A stretch of DNA of 64,000 nt from Arcuatula senhousia (lineage: Eukaryota; Mollusca; Bivalvia; Mytilida; Mytilidae). The notes under the pieces were generated by a model that was given only the letters and a program-made list of their open reading frames with translations, ran no database searches and was not told the origin of the DNA. The stretch's first letter is position 1. Each line of letters starts with the position of its first letter. Shown here one piece after another: positions 57,419 to 64,000 of the stretch. The position numbers and the translations under genes are program-made. The stretch spans positions 11,401,001 to 11,465,000 of the forward strand of contig OZ020309.1 of the NCBI GenBank assembly GCA_963971305.1, written 5' to 3'.

Positions 57419-57493
57419 TGTTTCATCAGCTATTTCAAGTTTATGAAGTTTGAGGCTCTCTAAGTAACTTTTATACATTCTAGTTAGGTTTGC
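57419..57493 (-). CDS. DUF4062/STAND-like gene, first exon seen
   Basis: 75 nt on the minus strand between a TTATTTTCAG acceptor and a GTAAGT donor, phase 0 at both ends. Encodes ANLTRMYKSYLESLKLHK then LEIADET, a helical stretch. Good splice sites, an open frame and a phase match to the exon at 49893 support it. Assignment to the same gene is an inference, since no conserved motif lies in this short exon. The start codon must be further right. Confidence 0.55.
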
Positions 57494-57499
57494 CTGAAA

Positions 57500-59113
57500 A
57501 TAAAGAATTTTTTCTTATAAAGCCCATATAAAAAATATCATAGATTCTCATCCCTTCCCACTCTTCCTTTCAGCTGCCTTAAAAACAAATTTTATTTAGA
57601 TTTTTTTGGCTAATTATTTTCATTTTTGATCAAATTTCTTTTTAATGACAAAACATTTAAAAAAAATATAAAATAAAATTTGCCCACCCGACCCATATTC
57701 TCAAAAATTTAGATGAGAATCTAGCTAGGACTTATTTTATAGTACCCTAAACATAGGTTATAAGATAACCTGGTAACACATCATTTTTCTTTTTTTTTGC
57801 TACAGCCAACTATTATGAATTGCTCTATTTTGAACATATATCAGACTTATAAATTGAAAAATATTAAGCAAAAAAGTTAAACAATAAAAAATTTAATGAA
57901 AGCTGATCGTAAACTGTTTTAAATTTGCACCCCTCAATTATGTCTAGTAAATGGTAGCCATTGGCTACAAAATTTTTCAAAATAAGCAAAATATGTCCTC
58001 CATTGTGAAAGGAAAGGCAGAGAGAAGGAGTAAACAATGTATGTTTTACTGTTAACACCCCCTCTGTTGCTTTGTTCCGTCCATGAGTATCTGGACCAAA
58101 CACATATGGTCATGACCACATGGCCATGGGTATACTCATATGGTCGGATTGTAGGTGTATGGTCAGGCTAATCAGAAATATCCATATTTGATAAAACACA
58201 CACACAAAAATTCCATCATCACATTTTACACAAGTTTGAAAAAATCAAATTGAACTTATTTGGATAGTTTGTAAAGAAAATAGACTTTTTACCCATAGTA
58301 TCAGTTGGGAAAAAATAAGTATGCAACAACAATATGAAAAAGGTTAATAATAAGATAACTGATTGAATAATTCAATGACATTTTGTCATTGTGACAAAAA
58401 ACCAGCATAAAATATAAAATCATTTCATACGCACACAAACATTTTCTAAAAGTTCAATCATCAGAAATTATGAGATTCCTTAAAGACTCTATAAAGACCA
58501 TTGTAAAAATGCTTGGCAATTTGTGAAAATGGTAAATTTTTATTATTTTTTTTTTTACGTTAATAGTATAATAATGGTAGAAAATTTTCGTAATGATTTT
58601 CTCAGCAACTACTTATCACAGCCGTTTGATATTTGGTATACAGTACCAGCTAAGGTCCAAAATGGTTTGGTTTGATTCTTATTCTCTTGCTCCCTTATGA
58701 ACCAATGTCCTGTTTTAAATTTATGAAATCTGGACTGTTCTCTTTTATATTGAACAATGTATGTGTGTTTAGAATAATATATCCAAAGTTGCGAAAAAAG
58801 TGAGGTTAATATTTTTCAATTTTATTCCAGTCTTAAAAGTTCTGTTTATTTTAGTGGAAATATACTCATATAACCCAAGTGCTCATATGGTCTGGTCATA
58901 ATATAGTCCAGATAATCATGACATCTTTCTGGGCTTTCATCATTTGGACTTTTTTAGACCTAGGAAGCCTAACATAAAAAATTATAAAAAGCTTTCAAGA
59001 CAGCATAATTATTTGGACTAGCCCGTCACAGCCATGAGAGTATATTCTCATATGATCCAACCATGCAGTCATCGAAATAAGCACAGGACCAACAGCATGC
59101 GACCTGTAAACAT
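57500..59113. other. No gene seen; contains a family C relic
   Basis: AT-rich. Positions 58562-58650 on the minus strand match a family C unit (TGTATACCAAATATCAAA, AGTAGTTGCTGAGAAAATC, ACGAAAATTTTCTACC). Short stretches CATATGGTC repeat at 58105-58145 and 58860-58895. Confidence 0.5.
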
Positions 59114-59262
59114 GTTTTCTACTCCTAGCGTGTCTGATGAAGGTTAATCCAGAAAAGCGCTTCACACGCAGTGAAATTTTGCCTTTGTACATTTATTAAA
59201 ATCATTTCAATATGTGGATCGTGTCTTTTTGACACCTTTTCCATATTCTTTCGTTTTTAATA
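59114..59262 (+). repeat. Hammerhead-like repeat, copy 1
   Basis: The core at 59128-59169 reads GCGTGT, CTGATGA, AGGTTAATCCA, GAAA, AGCGCTT with TTC, then ACACGC. GCGTGT pairs perfectly with ACACGC as stem I, GG/CC can form stem II, and AAGCGCTT is self-complementary as a minimal stem III. TTC just before stem I fits the NUH cleavage rule. An A opposite A next to stem II is non-canonical. The repeat recurs 974 bp downstream. Confidence 0.6.
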
Positions 59263-60087
59263 ATATTTCAGAGTTTGGCTTTAGTGCCGTGTGGAGGTCG
59301 TAGAAAGCTTCCCCGTGCTTCAGTTGTATGCTCTTATATATTTTCGAGTATTGGAATATGTGTTGGAAAGACACAGTTTACATATTTCCAAAATTTGACA
59401 ACGTTTGGCTGTTTCTTTAAAAATTGATAAAGGAGTAGGTTCAGTTAGAGCCAAAATTGGCCCAAAATTTCAACTCGAGAGTAAACATTCTGAAAATACT
59501 GCCAAATATGTTTTGAAATGTTGTCATTCAAGAAATAACAAAAACTAGGTTCAAAATATTCAGCAGCTTGGAGAAAACTGGGCTAGAAATCATAGGATTT
59601 GATGAAATTTATTGATATTTTGCAATTTTTGAGCATTTATGGTCAGAAATCTCTGAATTTAGCATAGAGCACATGCGTCGACAAAAACAATTTTGTAATG
59701 AAATGCTTATTTTTGTAAGACTAATAGATGAACAAAGAATTACGGTTGTCGACGAATGCGCTTTATACTAATTTTAAGAAGAACCTCTTGTAAATCGTCA
59801 AAAATGAAGCAAATATTGATATTTTCCAAGTTTTCAGCATGTTTATGACGTCTTTATATCATGCATATTGTCGTCAGCATGTGGAATTGTTTGAATATGT
59901 AAAGTTTGGTTATCTAATGACTGAATTACATCAAATTCATTGACATGGTACAAAGTTGATAATTTGTGCAAATATGGGGCTGATTTCAGCACTTCCTGAA
60001 CATACCCCTTTATCTGTTTGGTCATTGTTGTAATATGTTTAGGCATTTTTTTTTTAATCAAATCTAATATTCTACCGGTTTTCCAAG
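59263..60087. other. Interval between two direct hammerhead-like repeats
   Basis: Begins with sequence related to the 304-bp unit (AGAGTTTGGCTTTAGTGCCG, TCCCCGTGCTTCAGTTGTATG). The rest is AT-rich; the minus-strand ORF 59843-60061 has no recognised domain. Direct repeats at both ends are reminiscent of a retroelement with terminal repeats, but no enzyme is encoded. Confidence 0.45.
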
Positions 60088-60236
60088 TTTTCTACTCCTA
60101 GCGTGTCTGATGAAGGTTAATCCAGAAAAGCGCTTCACACGCAGTGAAATTTTGCCTTTGTACATTTATTAAAATCATTTCAATATGTGGATCGTGTCTT
60201 TTTGACACATATTCCATATTCTTTCGTTTTTAATAT
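60088..60236 (+). repeat. Hammerhead-like repeat, copy 2
   Basis: 149 bp, almost identical to 59114-59262. The core lies at 60102-60143 with CTGATGA at 60108-60114 and TTC at 60135-60137. All paired and core bases are unchanged from copy 1. Confidence 0.6.
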
Positions 60237-60386
60237 GTGTTTGGTCCTGTGAATTTTAGCAACTTTTGTAACACAATCTTAATAAAATATTTCTGAAAAA
60301 TGGATTCTATCCTGCGAATCCCAAATCCTAAATTTGATGACTGCCACATGCATACCGTCCAACCATATGATTTTACCCATATGGTC

Positions 60387-60663
60387 ATGTCCAAGCGATT
60401 GCCAAATTTTGCAGGGTTGTCCGAGCAAGGTCCGGTTTTGAGGCTGAAATGCAATGAATGAAGATGTGTTTGGGTGTTTTGGAAAGGGGAATCATCTGTG
60501 AAACGAGTTGTATGGGGGGGGGGGGTACGAGATCAATGATGTATTAAAGGAGAATCGAATTGGGGAGGGGGGGGTGGTGAAGGTGGTATCTCCCTTGTGT
60601 TTTTTTTCCTACCGCACATTGACTCTGGCAGAATATTGATAGAGGGGAGCACGTCCCTGTGTA
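60387..60663 (+). repeat. A/G-shifted relative of the tail repeat
   Basis: Aligns with 17412-17690 and with the interrupted copy at 28057-28200 plus 28948-29070, from ATGTCCAAGCGATTGCC to GTCCCTGTGT. By hand roughly two dozen positions have G here and A there; other changes are few. Poly-G runs at 60514-60525 and near 60566-60574 replace A/G-mixed stretches. An ATTCTA-type tail follows at about 60810-60836. Confidence 0.6.
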
Positions 60664-60839
60664 TACATGCAGGATTAATGCATGATCCATTTTTGAGTTG
60701 CCACCACCCAAGGTTTATTACTGTAAAATATAGTCTTTAATTTCGTTTGATTTAAGAATATGTTCATGTATTAATGTGTTATAACCATTTATTGTAAATG
60801 TGTTTTGACAATAAATAATTCTAATTCTAATTCTAACCA

Positions 60840-61489
60840 TACACCTGTGGTCCAGAAAAGCTACTCTTTTGTCATACTTTACTTCTTCAGTTTAAAAAAA
60901 ACACCAAAAACACATTTTTGAAGTGACAAACACAAACCAGGAACAGTAAAATGTTCCTGCACAAACAGACAAACATAAGAGAGTGCTGAAGATAAGCCAA
61001 AGTCAAACTGTGAGACACATGCCTGTGCAGTAAGATAAGGGTGTGTAATCGAATATAAACAATCATTACTCCTGGCTTTTACCTAGGTTTCAAATATTTA
61101 CTCAGTATTGTTTACACTGGCGACAATGTGGAGGAAGTAAAAATTGGCGGGAATAAATAAAAGAAAAAACAATGTCGGGTGAAGATCCGTTCTTCTAAAT
61201 ATGGTGCCCGGAAATCGTCCAGCATCACAGCGCGCGACAGTTTGACAGAAAAAAAAGTTTTGCAGAACTTCATCATCTTATGTTTATGCTGCGAATTTTA
61301 AAAAATAATTGATGTGAGGACCAGAAAAAACAAAAAAAAGGAACCACATTATCTCAAAGTCAAATCGAATTGAAAAAGCTCTCACTTTAATTAACACACA
61401 CCTGAGAAAATTGTTATCTCAGCACACACACACACACAAAAACAAAACCAAGCAAAAAATTCAGAAAGTATGTTATAGTTAGTGATGGG
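60840..61489. other. No feature recognised
   Basis: AT-rich sequence with a short CA run near 61423-61436. No gene. Confidence 0.5.
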
Positions 61490-61891
61490 CAATCGGTTTT
61501 ATTTCATAATCGAATACGGAAATAATCAAATGATCACAATCGATTATTAATCGATTATAAAATCGGATTTAATTTTTCATGAAAATGATAGAATTTACTC
61601 TCCAAATTAATGTTATTCTCGGCAATATTTGCATAAATTCACTAAAATCTATTATGTTTGATTAATCGATTATTGATTTAATAACAGGGCTGTCAATTTT
61701 TCAAAATGAAAATGCGTGAGATCTGGTAAAAACGACAAAGATCAAAGGAAAATGCCACCGATTTGGTCCAAAAATGCGTGAATATCACGGCAATTGCGTG
61801 AGACTTGACAGGCCTGTAATAATCGATAAGTAGCATCGGCAGCCCATTTCGATTAGATTTTCCGATTAATCGATTAATGGGAACATCACTA
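61490..61891. mobile_element. hAT-like MITE with an 8-bp target duplication
   Basis: Ends TAGTGATGGGCAATCGG and CGATTAATGGGAACATCACTA. GTTATAGT is duplicated exactly at 61482-61489 and 61892-61899, the 8-bp length typical of hAT. ATCGATTA motifs recur inside. A smaller element is nested at about 61683-61817. Confidence 0.75.
61683..61817. mobile_element. Small element nested in the hAT-like MITE
   Basis: ACAGGGCTGTCAATTTTTC and GACTTGACAGGCCTGT form imperfect inverted ends, flanked by AATA on both sides. Repeated AATGCGTGA words lie inside. Confidence 0.5.
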
Positions 61892-61899
61892 GTTATAGT

Positions 61900-64000
61900 T
61901 CCTTATAAATCAGGCCAGATTTTTTTATTACTTGGTTTACGGGACCGCCGGTCGTAATTCTGGCGATTTCAAAATAAAAATAAAATTTGATTAGATGTTT
62001 TTTATTTTATATTTCCCGCCCGATTGAAACAAAAAAATCCAAAGAAAATAAAATATTGAAATATTATTTAACTGCAGAAGTTTTTATAAGTGAAATAGAA
62101 AGATCCATTGTACAAGAATTTGTCTCACAACTTTTATTTACATTTTCACCCAAACCAGAAGTCTAACATTTGCCTCCCTTGATTGATCAAAGCATGTCAA
62201 TCGTCCTTTTTTATGACATTATGTTCATGGATTGGTAAACAGGAGAGCGATTGATAAAATAAGAAGTGAAATTTTAAAGATATCACGGAGAGGTCAGAGG
62301 GGAACACTTTAGTGAAATGAAATATATATATAGCAGCTGCTAAAGAAAATGGATTATCCATTCTAAACCACAACAGCAAACTGTGCACAGACAGGAATCA
62401 AGAGGAGGCCATGCCAATAAAATTCTTTAGATCTTTGGTACGATATCTTGTAAACTAATGGCTAAAATTACAATACAGTTTAATTTTGGGATCTCAGATA
62501 TGAAATTGTGTATCTAATTTTTTTATATAAAAGACTGTCAAAACCATACGCTTGTACTGACTGTCTACAAGTAGTTCTCCTTATCCCTGCTAAGTAATAA
62601 TTTTATCAGTTTCAATAGAATTTGACTTTCATTCAGTCTTTTGAAATGCTTGTAGCAAGTCAGGCCACATTATGTCTTTACCTTGTTGTGTCTTTAATGC
62701 TCTTTAAATTTTCTGGACTTACATGTATGAGACTGATCATTCCAGTTTGGTAGCTATTTATCATTACAACTCAGGTCAGTGGGAACATATATCTATACTT
62801 GGTCTTAATGTTTTTTTAATCATCAAAAAGAGATCAATAGTGGTCACTGTGGATATAAAATAAATTCAAGAAATTTGTGTACACTAGTATATCCACTGTC
62901 CACTGATCCTGAAGAATTTATATTTTGTACCAAGGTCATATTTTAAAGAATGTCTGTTTACCCTTCCACGGGTCAACCCTTTGTAACTGACAAGGCAGGC
63001 AGGAACTTATTTTTAACTGGATATCATAAAATGTTTCACTTGGCCTATGGTCATTTTTTGGCTCCTTTTAGGTGTATCTATTTAGATTATCAATCCTTGC
63101 GGTTTCAAGCACTATTATTTGAAAAACACATACATGTACAGATAACTAATGTAACAAACATTGGAACGGAAAAAAATGATTTTCGGCGATTAAAATAACC
63201 TGTCTTTATATGGGCAAATATTTTTTTGACCTGGGGGCTTTTTCCTGACTGGCTGGGGGAAGGGAAACACGAGATATTTTTTTAATTTTGGCTCAAGTTG
63301 GGATTATTTCTAGTAAACTGATTTTTTCTACACATTTTGCAGTGTGGTAGTTTTTTTGTCTTTATACTCTATAGAAGTATGTTAATGATATGTAACATAG
63401 TGACTCCTGATTCATATTTATTCCAGGTGTATAAACAATGATCTTTGAGTCTACATGTAGAGATGTTTGCATTCATTGTGGAGACTTAGATGTTTTATCC
63501 AATGACTACATAAATAACTCGAAGGAAAACTTTGGAATAGATTGTCAAATATGCCCAACCTGTTGACACTCTGACAAGCCTGTTGTAGCCAGAAACACTA
63601 TTATGACTAAAAGACACACAAAAAAGAACAATACTGAAATAAAAAAATGTCAACGCTCAAGACCATTTATTTTTATTTTTTTCATCCACTCCGCAATATC
63701 AGTAGTTTTATTTTTATTTTTATTTATTCCTTCCTACTCCATTTTTTTTAAAATCTGTCCCGTAAACCAAATAATAAAAAAACTCTGGCCTCAGCTCATA
63801 TGCTGATTTTTGTTGTAGTTGCTATTTCTATGGAACGCTGTTACTGCCTCACTGACAGTGGTGGAAAAATTTTCTCCTTAAGGTCAAGCCCAGGGCTTTT
63901 TAAGATTTTCAATGCCCAAGCCCAGCTGTTTTGATTCTAAGCCCAATTGATACCAAGATATTTTGTAACTGGTACATGAAAGTGAAATGAATACAATGTA
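61900..64000. other. No gene recognised to the window end
   Basis: AT-rich. The plus-strand ORF 62950-63198 (82 residues, MSVYPSTGQPFVTDKAGRN start) lacks any domain or splice context I recognise and is not called. Nothing else stands out. Confidence 0.45.

Noticed and set aside
62640..62730. Possible extra minus-strand exon near 62.7 kb
   Set aside because: GT/AG-like sites exist, but the frames are short or stopped and no motif supports it.
62950..63198. 82-residue plus-strand ORF
   Set aside because: No recognised domain, no splice or promoter context and ordinary AT-rich composition; left uncalled.

Overview
The window looks like nuclear DNA of a bivalve mollusc, most likely a mussel (Mytilus or a close relative). 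Three things point there: a cluster of small secreted C1q-domain genes with no collagen stalk, a family greatly expanded in mussels; AT-rich sequence with short exons in long introns; and many pearl/HINE-like mobile elements carrying internal tandem arrays. The species is inferred, not proven. I saw no bacterial genes, rRNA, CRISPR array or intact tRNA.

From 1 to 6 kb the sequence is almost all nested mobile-element debris. From 6 to 39.5 kb, on the plus strand, lies a tandem C1q cluster. Copy 1 (exon 6051-6448) is open. Copy 2 (7859-16633) is broken three ways. Copy 3 (24801-27294) has a one-base frameshift. Copy 4 (33513-39463) is intact over three exons and encodes 187 residues with a signal peptide. 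Copies 2 to 4 arose by tandem segmental duplication. The two duplicate arms can be compared with each other, which reveals empty and filled insertion sites for many mobile elements.

From 42.4 to 57.5 kb, on the minus strand, four short exons assemble in phase into part of a gene with a DUF4062-type module, as found at the N-terminus of STAND P-loop proteins such as TEP1, NWD1 and TTC41. Three of these exons were found only by reading splice sites. Its introns hold nested HINE-like elements, a TIR element with a PHD-finger relic, a 304-bp tandem array and an apparently complete PIF/Harbinger transposon (52727-57281) with a DDE transposase gene, a three-exon Myb/SANT-like gene, TIRs and ACGTGT-rich subterminal arrays. 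From 57.5 to 64 kb I found no convincing gene, only repeats.

The most notable observations are: (1) at least six element families built the same way (5' CAAG start, copy of a hairpin arm, tandem array, GC-rich simple repeat, 3' hairpin followed by an A-run), with a chimera that looks like read-through from one family's 5' end to another family's 3' end; (2) three copies of a repeat carrying a hammerhead-ribozyme-like motif, with one compensatory base-pair change in stem I; (3) a repeat copy at 60.4 kb that differs from its relatives mostly by A/G differences on one strand; and (4) the self-contained Harbinger element. All calls come from reading by eye; no search was run.
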